64,000 nucleotides of DNA from Symsagittifera roscoffensis (taxonomy: Eukaryota > Xenacoelomorpha > Acoela > Convolutidae), in NCBI RefSeq assembly GCF_963678635.1, contig NC_087067.1:60562594-60626593 (forward strand), read 5' to 3'. The notes beneath the pieces were generated by a model. It was not told where the DNA came from and made no database searches. It was given only the letters and a program-made list of their open reading frames with translations. The position numbers and the translations under genes were made by a program. Shown in pieces: positions 46,741-55,013 of the stretch. The stretch's first letter is position 1; each line of letters starts with the position of its first letter.

Positions 46741-46829
46741 ACTGCTCAGCTCAAAGAAGTTTTAAAAAATGATTCAAGAAGATGAATATTTGAATTACAT
46801 TACTATAATAACATCACTCAACAACAAAA

Positions 46830-47231
46830 TTATTGGACATTACAGTTCTCAACAAACATAAATTCTCCCAAGACTTGGGCAAGTTCTTTGAATTCGTTCA
46901 AAGTATAGTTGACATAGGCAACTTGCTTCAAGACTTCGTTCTCCTTTGCAGTGAAGAGTCGAATCTGAATGTAGGATGGCTTGTTCACACTGTACTTCTT
47001 GATTGTGATACACACCCTTCTCTTCTTGTATGTTGCTACGTCATACACCGCATGACAGTTCGCAAGTTCCTGCTCCATGGTTGAGTCTTTGTCAGAATAG
47101 GGTTCCAATACAGGAACGAGTCCAAGGTTGTCAGCATCGTGAATAACAGTATTCCGTATTGCTGATATCCTTTCCCCTTCTTTTTCACCAAGATAGACTT
47201 GCTGGGTTTTTTTCGATTTGTCCAGATTCAT
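46830..47231 (-). CDS. Polinton protein with possible PC4-like ssDNA-binding domain
   Basis: 133 residues from the ATG at 47,231, intact. The C-terminal half has alternating strands followed by a helix: RRVCITIKKYSV, PSYIQIRLFTA and NEVLKQVAYVNYTLNEFKELAQVL. The pattern of a strand ending in an IxIR-type motif, a short turn, and a strand followed by an amphipathic helix resembles PC4/p15 coactivator-type ssDNA-binding domains. This is a shape match only. The N-terminus is charged (KSKKTQQVYLGEKEGE). A remnant of the end exists in copy 0. Confidence 0.45.
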   Translation of the reverse strand: MNLDKSKKTQQVYLGEKEGERISAIRNTVIHDADNLGLVPVLEPYSDKDSTMEQELANCHAVYDVATYKKRRVCITIKKYSVNKPSYIQIRLFTAKENEVLKQVAYVNYTLNEFKELAQVLGEFMFVENCNVQ

Positions 47232-47370
47232 TTTTCTTTAGCAATTGGAAGCAAGGTTCAAAGTAAATTTTTCCCTTGTAGGACTTTTGGGACCAAGAAA
47301 ATCTCCCAATCTTTTTTTGGTTCTTAGCAAATTCAATATAGTTGGGAAGGATATCTTTTCGTGAATACAT
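47185..47370 (-). CDS. Small basic Polinton protein, 61 residues
   Basis: The first gene of the leftward block, with ATG at 47,370 (an earlier non-ATG start at 47,394 is possible). Basic and aromatic: MYSRKDILPNYIEFAKNQ, WSQKSYKGKIYFEPC. It ends inside the next gene, overlapping by 47 nt, which could also mean that the two are one gene split by a frameshift. No family recognised. Confidence 0.45.
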   Translation of the reverse strand: MYSRKDILPNYIEFAKNQKKIGRFSWSQKSYKGKIYFEPCFQLLKKNESGQIEKNPASLSW

Positions 47371-47394
47371 TTTTGATTTAAGATTCAGAACCAA

Positions 47395-47606
47395 CTGATC
47401 AGTAGTAGATATTTCAAAATAATGATATTTGTAAATTTATAGAAATTAGGAAATCTAGATGACTCACTGTACAATCCAAATAAGGTATTTTTTACCTTAT
47501 ATGGAATACTGAGTAGGTGATGATCCAAATATGGACATTGCGTAGGTGATGTAACTACTATATAAGCAATTCAACATAGATAAAAATCATTTTCACCAAG
47601 TAATCG
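47395..47606. promoter_or_regulatory. Divergent promoter with AP-1, ATF4-like and TATA motifs
   Basis: Lies between the leftward block and the rightward gene at 47,607. It contains a perfect AP-1 site TGACTCA at 47,460-47,466. An imperfect hairpin aaggta-tacctt lies near 47,480-47,496. TTGCGTAGGTG (47,538-47,548) is followed directly by TGATGTAAC, which fits the C/EBP-ATF (CARE) consensus TGATGNAAN. A TATA box lies at 47,559-47,565, 42 bp before the rightward ATG. On the minus strand ctataaatt near 47,440 could serve the leftward genes. The TTGCGTAGG core recurs in the PolB promoter repeats. Confidence 0.6.
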
Positions 47607-48206
47607 ATGATGGCATCTGCTATGTGTCAAGCATATCCCACTTTTTATTCGGACTACAATGCAAAATCTCTTTTTATCTCTGTCTCAGAAAACTTTTATG
47701 AAAAATTTATTGTCACCCAAGACTACTGTGTATCTAACCATTCATCATTCTGCCCAGTGGAAAATTGCAAATTTCACTTAGTATTAATCGGATCATCACT
47801 CGATCAGATTTTGCAAAGATTAGATAAATATCGTTTCACTTATCAAATTGTTGCCTGTATATATACTTTATACAAACACAGACTTTATTTCAATATTATT
47901 TCGTCAAGAGGTGAAGTATTCAACCAGTTGAATCGTGCAGTCAAACACAACTTGAAATGTAGAATACCGGAAAAATTACCCAGTGTTGCAAAGAAACGAC
48001 TGCTGCGAAAAAAATTCAAAAGACATTATCTCAGTTCTGCTCAGAAGATTGCGTCCACTCAGACTCTTGGATCAGCTTTTTTGGAAAGGATTCGAAAAGT
48101 TCAAAACTCAAAGTATGAGACTGACTTGTTGAAAATTGTTGATTGTTTTATTGATGGTTTTGGTACTGTAAATAGTGAACTTATCAATTTTTCTATTAAT
48201 AATTGA
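47607..48206 (+). CDS. Rightward Polinton protein of unknown function, 199 residues
   Basis: An intact frame from ATG at 47,607 (second Met two codons on), just behind a TATA box. N-terminal aromatic region (AYPTFYSDYNAK), then a Cys/His cluster (DYCVSNHSSFCPVENCKFH) that could bind zinc, a strand-rich middle (FTYQIVACIYTLYKHRLYFNII) and a basic region (KKRLLRKKFKRHYL). The single gene reading right besides PolB suggests an early or regulatory role, which is inference. The family is not recognised. A polyadenylation signal follows ten bases after the stop. Confidence 0.7.
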   Translation: MMASAMCQAYPTFYSDYNAKSLFISVSENFYEKFIVTQDYCVSNHSSFCPVENCKFHLVLIGSSLDQILQRLDKYRFTYQIVACIYTLYKHRLYFNIISSRGEVFNQLNRAVKHNLKCRIPEKLPSVAKKRLLRKKFKRHYLSSAQKIASTQTLGSAFLERIRKVQNSKYETDLLKIVDCFIDGFGTVNSELINFSINN

Positions 48207-48215
48207 ATATTTGTT

Positions 48216-48221
48216 AATAAA
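48216..48221 (+). terminator. AATAAA polyadenylation signal
   Basis: AATAAA located just past the stop at 48,206, followed by a T-rich stretch. Suited to ending the 47,607-48,206 transcript. Confidence 0.55.
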
Positions 48222-48259
48222 AATCTTGTCAAAATTGTTTATATTTAAATCAAGAGTTT

Positions 48260-48760
48260 TTTCGCAAGATGCAAATTTTGGTTTGATTTTTTCAACACAT
48301 TTGCAAAAATTTTATTAAACTTTTTTACAAGATGCAAGAACTGTTTTGGTTTTTTCAACAAGTGTGCAAAAATTTTCAACAAAATTTTGTGTTAGATGCA
48401 AGTTTTTTCGTGATTTTTTTGAAAACAAATGCAAAAATCTAACTTATTTTTTCTTATTCATTTGAGTACTATTCCCTATCTTAATACATTGTTTTTCCAA
48501 TATTTTTGATCAATCTACATGCAAAAAAGAGATTTTTTTATGATCAAAATTAAAACAAAGATTTTCATTTTCTTTAATTATTAAATGTGCAAGAAAATCC
48601 TCTTTCAGTTTTCTTTAAAATGCGAAAATATTTAATGAAATTTTTCTTAATTTGCGAGATTTTCTTTGATTTTTTTAACTAGAGTGTAAAAAAATTATGA
48701 AAAGTTTTGCATGGTGCAAAAATTAATGTAAAGTTTTTAACATGCTTGCAAAAATTGGTT
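48260..48760. repeat. Degenerate 63-64-bp minisatellite
   Basis: The octamer agatgcaa recurs at 48,267, 48,330 and 48,394, each followed by a T-rich block, a tttttcaaca block and tgcaaaaatttt. Weaker versions (gcgagattttc, tggtgcaaaaatt, cttgcaaaaattgg) continue to about 48,760. Very AT-rich and asymmetric (T-runs on the plus strand). An inverted copy of the left-end motif (ccctatcttaatacatt, about 48,475) sits inside it. No coding frame; 48,760-48,950 holds nothing else recognisable. Confidence 0.65.
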
Positions 48761-48958
48761 TTATTTTTTTGCCATCTTTCTAGCAAAATTCTATAAAAGT
48801 ATTAACCAGATGCATAATTACTTTCATTTTTAACAAATTTTTACCATTGAAATTTCTTAATAAACTTTTCTATGATCTCTTTGTTCCTATCTCTTGAAAA
48901 AAAATTTACTAGATAGAAAGAAATTAAATTACAAAGCACAAGACAGTAACCAATTTAT

Positions 48959-49447
48959 TTACAAATCAAAGAGCTGTCGAGCAGCTGAGTTCTCAAAGTT
49001 TTGCAAGTTCTCAATGGAGCGCAAAGCTGGTCTTGCCTCCATCACTGGTGATTCGCTGACTGGAGTTCTTGGCTCAGAGATTCCCTCATCCTCTTCGATG
49101 GTAATTGGGTTGTCTACAGATCCCTCTTCCCAAGGAAAGAGGAAATCGTCGAATGGTTGGGCTACATATCTAGAGTCAGGAATTTCGGGGTAGTTCATTC
49201 CCACATGCTCGGCCACTTCCTCCATCATTTGCATTTCTCCAAGTTGATTCTCTGTAGGAGGTACTTGCGTTATATGATGATCGTTGAAATCCCTTCGCAT
49301 CACTTCCACCATTTGCCAGACTTGGATTGGGATGTCCATTCGTGCCAGAAAAACTCCACAAACTGTTTCTCGCACTTGGATTTGTACTAAATCATCCGAA
49401 AATTCCACCGAGAACGTAAGGTTGTTGTTTTGTACTGAGAAGATCAT
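48959..49447 (-). CDS. Acidic Polinton protein with possible PC4-like N-terminal domain, 162 residues
   Basis: From the ATG at 49,447, intact. The N-terminus has two strands (MIFSVQNNNLTFSVEF, DLVQIQVRETVCGVFLARM) followed by DIPIQVWQMVEVMRRDF, in which a strand leads into a helix with a central Trp, the arrangement of PC4-type ssDNA-binding domains. The C-terminal two thirds are acidic, Pro/Ser/Glu-rich and probably unstructured (PITIEEDEGISEP), like a transactivation or protein-binding tail. The fold assignment is tentative. The gene stands alone, pointing left, below the CCAAT array. Confidence 0.5.
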   Translation of the reverse strand: MIFSVQNNNLTFSVEFSDDLVQIQVRETVCGVFLARMDIPIQVWQMVEVMRRDFNDHHITQVPPTENQLGEMQMMEEVAEHVGMNYPEIPDSRYVAQPFDDFLFPWEEGSVDNPITIEEDEGISEPRTPVSESPVMEARPALRSIENLQNFENSAARQLFDL

Positions 49448-49511
49448 TTTGAGCAATAAGATGAATAAGTGATTAAAAGCAAGATTTACAGTTGAGAGGG
49501 AGAAATTTGCC

Positions 49512-49815
49512 GGTAGTTTTGTTGAAATTATTGTATTTAGAGCTGAAAGAGGAGGTAGTTGACGGTAGTTAAGTTGAAAATAAAATGATTTTTAGTTAAG
49601 AGAGAGAGGTACCTTCAACTGGAATGTGTGGGTTTAACCAATGAGAATGAATTTTCCTTATTTGGATTGTAGTCGTGTCCAATCAGATTTTAGTTTCCTT
49701 TTATGGAATTCTTATAAAAAACTCGTGTCCAATTGGAAACAAAGCTCCATTTTACACATTGTCGTTTCCAATCACAAAAATGTTCATTTTTATTCAAGTT
49801 GTCATATCCAATCAG
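49512..49815. promoter_or_regulatory. CCAAT-box array with flanking direct repeats
   Basis: Five CCAAT boxes lie in one orientation at 49,638, 49,679, 49,729, 49,768 and 49,808. Two read CCAATCAG, one CCAATGAG, one CCAATCAC and one CCAATTGG. The last four sit in a shared context (gtcgtgtccaatca type) spaced 50, 39 and 40 bp, so they arose by duplication. NF-Y binds such boxes. Nearer the 48,959-49,447 gene, a 20-bp imperfect direct repeat (ggtagttttgttgaaa, ggtagttaagttgaaa) occurs at 49,512 and 49,564. The array probably drives that gene or acts as a shared upstream element. Confidence 0.6.
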
Positions 49816-50130
49816 AGGAACCTTTTAAGGACTCAAGTCTTCCAAATAAGTAAAAATATATACAAAAGCAATCGCAAAAATAAATGACCAAAAGTTGTTT
49901 GCTGTAAAAATTAGAAATATTGCCGATATAAGTAACAAAAGAAGAAAAATTAATAAAAGTAACATCTCTGCAAGTTTTCTCATCAAGTTAACTGAATTTT
50001 TTGTATATAATCGATGAAAAATTGCTGATTTTTCAGCAGATATTCAAGTTCTTTAATTTTAATGTAGATTTGAGATCAAACTTGATGAATTTTTCAAAGC
50101 AAATCTCTGGAAATCTGATACCAAACCTGA

Positions 50131-50600
50131 TCATGCAAGATTTTGAACTTTGAAAGTCCTTAAAAAATGGAGGAATAAAGCACTTTGCTGGGGAGTTTTA
50201 ACAAATTTGGGAGTTGGATATGGAATAAAAAGAGTCTTTGAAATATTATCGTACGATTTTTTTATCAACTTCAAATTTTCTAAAATAAATAAAATTTCTT
50301 TTCTAGTCAAGTGTAACTCAGCTGTAAGTTTATAGCTTTGATAAGCAATATGTGAATCAAAAGTAAACTCTTTGATTGAGTAAGTTTCTCTAAAGAAACC
50401 TTTACTTAGTCGGAGAACTCTATTTTGGACAACATAAACGTCCAAAAAATTGTGAAAAAAGTAAGAATCTACATCTATTTCATCAATAAGGAAATCACAC
50501 GGAATATTTTCTTTTTTTCTTGTAGAGTAATTCGAGGAAGTTCAAATGCTTTTTGATTGACATTCTTCAAAAATGAATATTTTGGATCCAAAGTTATGAC
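50131..50600 (-). pseudogene. Unrecognised Polinton gene divergent from PolB (frameshifted)
   Basis: The C-terminal frame (about 50,520-50,131) reads FRETYSIKEFTFDSH, LTAELHLTRKEILFILEN and TPQQSALFLHFLRTF. Upstream, an open frame with coding character (LDPKYSFLKNVNQKAFE, LPRITLQE) continues to about 50,596 but in another phase. The switch falls in an A-run around 50,507-50,520. No ATG exists at the expected start; an ATA near 50,596 may be a mutated start. An intron is an alternative explanation. No family recognised. Confidence 0.5.
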
Positions 50601-50634
50601 TAGAAACTGCTTAGTTCTGATTGGTTGAAAATTT

Positions 50635-50657
50635 TTCTGGAAAATTCTAGAACTTTC
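50635..50657. promoter_or_regulatory. Perfect five-unit heat-shock element
   Basis: Alternating TTC and GAA triplets start at 50,635, 50,640, 50,645, 50,650 and 50,655, exactly 5 bp apart, giving TTCnnGAAnnTTCnnGAAnnTTC without a mismatch. Three units define a strong HSF1 binding site; five is unusually strong. It lies 234 bp upstream of the PolB TATA box and directly before the divergent gene. An inverted CCAAT box is 11 bp away (50,620-50,624), as in many animal hsp promoters. Confidence 0.75.
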
Positions 50658-50661
50658 AAAG

Positions 50662-50880
50662 GAATGACGTCATTACCATAATAGAAAAATTGCGTGGGTG
50701 TTGACGTCATTTCTATTTCTAGAATAACGTCATTATCATAAAAGGAACATTGCGTGGGTGGTGACGTCACTTCTAAATATAGAATGACGTCATTACCATA
50801 AAAGGAAAATTGCGTAGGCGGTGACGTCACTTCTATTCAAAGAATGACGTCATTACCATAAAAGGATAATTGCGTAGGCG
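50662..50880. promoter_or_regulatory. 60-bp tandem repeats carrying seven CRE/ATF sites
   Basis: About 3.6 copies of a 60-bp unit. Each full unit has aatgacgtcattaccataa, ttgcgtgggtg or ttgcgtaggcg, and gtgacgtcact. The palindrome TGACGTCA occurs at 50,665, 50,702, 50,762, 50,785, 50,822 and 50,845, with a one-base variant (taacgtca) at 50,725. Spacing alternates 37 and 23 bp. TGACGTCA is the canonical cAMP response element bound by CREB/ATF bZIP dimers. The ttgcgtagg part is shared with the 47.5-kb promoter. Immediately downstream is the PolB TATA box. Confidence 0.85.
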
Positions 50881-50890
50881 TCACTGTTAG

Positions 50891-50898
50891 TATAAATA
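50891..50898 (+). promoter_or_regulatory. TATA box of PolB
   Basis: tataaata just after the CRE repeats, with a CCAAT box at 50,936-50,940 in the presumed leader. Expected transcription start is about 50,920. The ATG is at 51,071 behind a leader intron. Confidence 0.65.
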
Positions 50899-50996
50899 CA
50901 CTTATTTTATTGGGTTAAATCATTCATTTTGTTTGCCAATCAGAAACAGTCAATTGAATTTTACTTCAAATTTTACATTTCGTTACTTCACGAAAA

Positions 50997-51067
50997 GTAA
51001 GTATTTTCATTCAATTGGTACTTTAAGTTTTTAATTTTGGAACATTTCTAAAGTCCCAATTTTTTAG
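50997..51067 (+). other. Candidate 71-nt intron in the PolB leader
   Basis: Donor GTAAGTATT at 50,997 following aaaa, and acceptor tttttttag ending at 51,067, three bases before the PolB ATG. Size fits short invertebrate introns. Splicing would leave a leader of roughly 80 nt. Confidence 0.6.
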
Positions 51068-51070
51068 ATA

Positions 51071-54000
51071 ATGCCTACTCTTAGCCGAGACGAGAAAGTA
51101 AAGTGTGGAGACTGTGGAAATATGTATATTCGTCAAAACGCAGCTCGACATCGAAAAAGATGTGCTAAAGGAGTTGTTTCTTGTCCTGAATGTAAGTATT
51201 CCACTTACAATCAACAAGAAATGAGCTATCATATGGCTAAGAAGCATGCTCAACCAAGTTCGAAGCAGTCGACGGTTTGTTCTTCTTGTGAACAAGAGTT
51301 CCCGAGTTACTACTCTCTCCAGCAACATCGGAGAAAGGTGCATGGAGCGAAACAACGGAAACCTAGTGCTACGGTAGTCGACTTGAACAAGATTGTGGAG
51401 GAAGAAAGGGAAGATGGTGAAAAACTAAAGGAGGAACTTAGTGCTTGTCAACATTTTCTGGTGGATACGGAGATGGAAAATGGGAGACATAAGGTATTTA
51501 ACTTCCAAATGTCCAAGTTAGATACTAAAATCATTAACGAGAAACTTAAAGAAGTCTTCAAAAAGCTCGATTCTGCAGCCAAAATCAACTTTGCTCTGGG
51601 TTTTGTTCTTCGAAATATTGAGACTGGTGAATATCGATATTTCTACGCCCATGAAAACAATACTCTGTTTGAAAAATCCCACTTACTTTGTACGAAAGCG
51701 GATTTGATAACAATCCAAGGAAAAGTAGAAAAATTTGATATTGTGGAGCAATGTACCCAAGAACGCCAGAACACAAAGTGGCGATTCAAGTTCATTACTA
51801 ACGTTACAATTTTTGCTGCTTTGCTGAAAAACATCCCCATGGGATGTCCAGACTCTGTCTTACCCGAACCTTTATTACGACATACGCAAGTGAATTGTCT
51901 TTTATCTAACAAAGACAAGGAACCTTACAAAGATCATTTGTGTCTTTTCCGCGCATTGGCCATGTACATGAACGGACACAATGATCTCGACACTCACACC
52001 TCCAGATATTTTACAGAATTCATAACAAAATCTGGTTATGATCCAAAAAATTTTCGTGGAGTTTCCGTTGAAGACTTACCTCTTGTCGAGGAAATAATTG
52101 GACGCAACATCTTTATTTACGATTTTGATATTCAAGAGGGAGAATATGTGGGAGATTTAGCACGAAGAAGTATTGGTAGATTTGATAAAACAGTCAAATT
52201 ACTGAGATTCAACAATCATATCATTCATACAAATGATATAGATAGCTTCTTTAAGTGTTTCCGGTGCCCTAGTTGTGATAGTTTCTTCAAAAGATCCGAG
52301 TTTCTCAACAAACATCTTCTGAGATGTAAGGATCGTGTGAAACATGTTTACCCAAAGAACGTATATGAGCTTCGCGAAACCTTGTTTGAAAAGCTAGAAG
52401 GATTCAATCTTCCAGTTTCCGATGATAAAAAACTCTTCAAAAACCTAGCAATTTTCGATTTTGAGTCGATATGTGTTCCTACAGAAGAACTAAAAGAAAC
52501 ACAAACTACTACCTGGATAGGAAAACATGTCCCCATTTCAGTCTCTATATCATCAAATTTGATTGATGAACCCATCTTTTTGTACAACAAGGATCCACAG
52601 AACTTGATTATTGATTTTGTAAGCAAACTCGAGCTGTTGGCTGAGAAAAGTAAGCTGGAGATGAGAACAAATTTCCAAGATATTGAAGTTGCTGTCAATG
52701 AAAGAATGAAAAAAATCTTTGATCAATTGAATGAGCGAGGCCAGAATAATTCAAGTAACAAGTTTGAGTACGAAGACGAATGTATTGAAGATTCGGAAGA
52801 AGCAGATATGTCAACACAATTCTAGCGAATTCAGAAAAATCAACTTATCGATTTGAAACAACATCTGGAGAGATATATAAATACTTTACCTGTTTTTGGA
52901 TTTAACAGTGGTAGATATGACTTAAATTTGATCAAGTCCTACTTAATCCCATATTTGATTCGCGATAAAGAGCTAGAAACATCCGTTATCAAAAAAGCAA
53001 ATGATTTTATATCTTTCAAGTTTGGAGATGTACAATTTCTTGACATTATGAAATTTCTGGGTGGAGCAACAACACTGGACTCATTTCTCAAAGCTTATAA
53101 AGCTAGTGAAACAAAAGGATTCTTTCCTTATGAGTGGTTTGACAACCCTGACAAACTTGATTTTCCAGGACTGCCCCCATATGAAGCATTTTTCAGTAAA
53201 CTTAGAAACAACAATCCACTAGACAAAGACTTTACTGATTATGAAAAACTGAGGAAGAGTGGACTTGATGAACAGCAAGCACTGAAAAAGCTTCAAATCA
53301 ACACTGTACCCGCATCTGGTCTAGATAATTACAGTTACTTACAACAAACATGGCAGAAAAACGGAATGACTGTGTTCAAAGACTTTTTGCAGTGGTACAA
53401 CAACAAAGATGTAGTTCCAACCCTGGAAGCAATCCAAAAAAGGATTCAGTTTTATCATAACAAGGGGATAGATATGTTGAAACTTGGATGTACACTTCCA
53501 AATCTAGCAAACATTTGTCTACACAATTCTACAAATTACAAATTTTATCCATTTTGCGAAAGTGATAAAGACTTGTGTGAAAAAATACGAGAAGACATGA
53601 CCGGTGGGCCTTCGATTGTGTTCACTCGAAAAGTTGTTGTAGATGAAACCTTTATCAGAGATTCATCAAATATTTGTAAGTCAATCGTTGGAGTTGATGC
53701 GAGCCAGCTTTACCCCTATTCAATGTGTCAAGATATGCCAACAGGACTGTATACGAGATGGGAGTTTGACACTGATATGCAGAAATTCAAGGCTAGACAT
53801 AATCGAACTCGCAACTTTGAGAATATGGTCATGTCTTTCTATCAAGAATCAAGACCAGAATGTAAAATTAAGAGCTTTTTTACATCTGGAAAACAGAAGA
53901 AAATTGACTGTTTTAATGTGGACAGTTATTGTGATCACTGTAAAACAGTATTCGAGGCAATGGGATGCTACTATCACTTTTGTTCTTCTCAAGAACTCGT

Positions 54001-55013
54001 CCCTCCTTAACAGAACAGGATATCGAGCGAGGAAATAAGAAGAGAGAGATGGATGAGATGAGACGAGAATACATTCAAGAGAAAGGATACAAAGTTGAAG
54101 AAATGTGGGAGTGTGAGTGGTGGCAAAATTTCAAAACCAATGACAAGATCAAAAATCATGTTCGAACCCACTTTCCCTACAAAAGACCCCTTTCTACAGA
54201 CTCTATTCTAGCAAAAATAAAAGATGGATATCTTTTTGGTTACGTTCAGTGTGACTTAGTTGTTCCAGATGAACTGAAATCGAAATTTGCGAATTTTCCT
54301 CCAATTTTCAAAAACACTGAGGTTGGAAGAAACGATATTGGTGACTATATGAAGAATTATGCTATTGAAAATGAAATGTTGAAACATCCACAGAGAATGC
54401 TTATATCTAGCTTCAAGCTAGAAAATGGAACAGTTATAACTCCTCTCTTCAACTTTTATTTAGAACTTGGCTTGCAATGCACCAAAATTTATCGTTTTGT
54501 TGAATATTCTCCTCGGAAATGCTTTAATAATTTCGTTCAGTCAGTGGTTGATGCAAGAAGAGAAGGAGATGAAAACCCTCTATCAGGAGTTGTAGCAGAT
54601 ACAATGAAGCTCTTGGGCAATTCCTCCTATGGATAACAGATCAAGGATAGATCCAGACATACAATCACGAAGTATCTGAACGATGAAAAAACTCACAAGG
54701 CAATCAATGAACCACTGTTTAAGAGACTTAGCACAGTTGAGAAGGACTTATAAGAGGTGGAGTTATTGAAGTCAACCATTGAGCACAGAGAACCCATCAT
54801 CGTTGGTTTTTTCATACTTCAGTATGCAAAGCTGAGAATGTTGGAACTCTACTACAACTTCTTTGACAAGCTCGGTGATGTAAATAAATTTGAAGAGTTG
54901 GAGATGGACACAGACTCACTTTACTTGGCACTTGCAGAAGAAAATTTGTATGATTGCATCCAACCAGATAAGAGAGCTGCTTGGGAAAAAATGCCGGTTG
55001 AGGAGCAAAAATA
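51071..55013 (+). pseudogene. Polinton protein-primed DNA polymerase B (broken, C-terminus lost)
   Basis: Copies the element using a protein primer. Residues 1-90 hold three C2H2-like fingers (CGDC, CPEC, CSSC), with a fourth near residue 395 (CPSCDSFF). Exonuclease motif I is FDFES (about residue 463), motif II FNSGRYDLNL (52,898) and a YNNKDV-type motif III (about 53,400). Polymerase motif A is DASQLYPYS (about 53,697), motif B KLLGNSSYG (54,607-54,633) and motif C DTDS (54,908). Lesions are TAG at 52,823, a one-base frameshift near 54,000, TAA at 54,634 and TAA at 54,751. The gene ends at 55,013 where retroelement sequence takes over, so the thumb and C-terminus are gone. Confidence 0.95.

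Larger units (their letters stand above)
38898..55013. mobile_element. Near-complete Polinton/Maverick element, copy 2
   Basis: About 16.1 kb holding the hallmark Polinton set: retroviral-type integrase, FtsK/HerA-type packaging ATPase, adenovirus-type protease, double-jelly-roll major capsid, minor capsid and protein-primed PolB. Structural and accessory genes point left and PolB points right. The left terminus is placed at AGTGGGG (38,898) because Polinton ends typically begin AG and because copy 1 homology stops a few bases before. The right terminus and the last part of PolB are missing, replaced at 55,012 by retroelement/TIR-element sequence. At least six genes have one or two disabling changes, so it is defective but young. 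Confidence 0.93.

Noticed and set aside
50600-50830. 76-codon minus-strand frame with repeated SPPTQxSFYxNDVI
   Set aside because: It is simply the translation of the 60-bp CRE repeats, whose length is a multiple of three. The promoter reading is far better supported.
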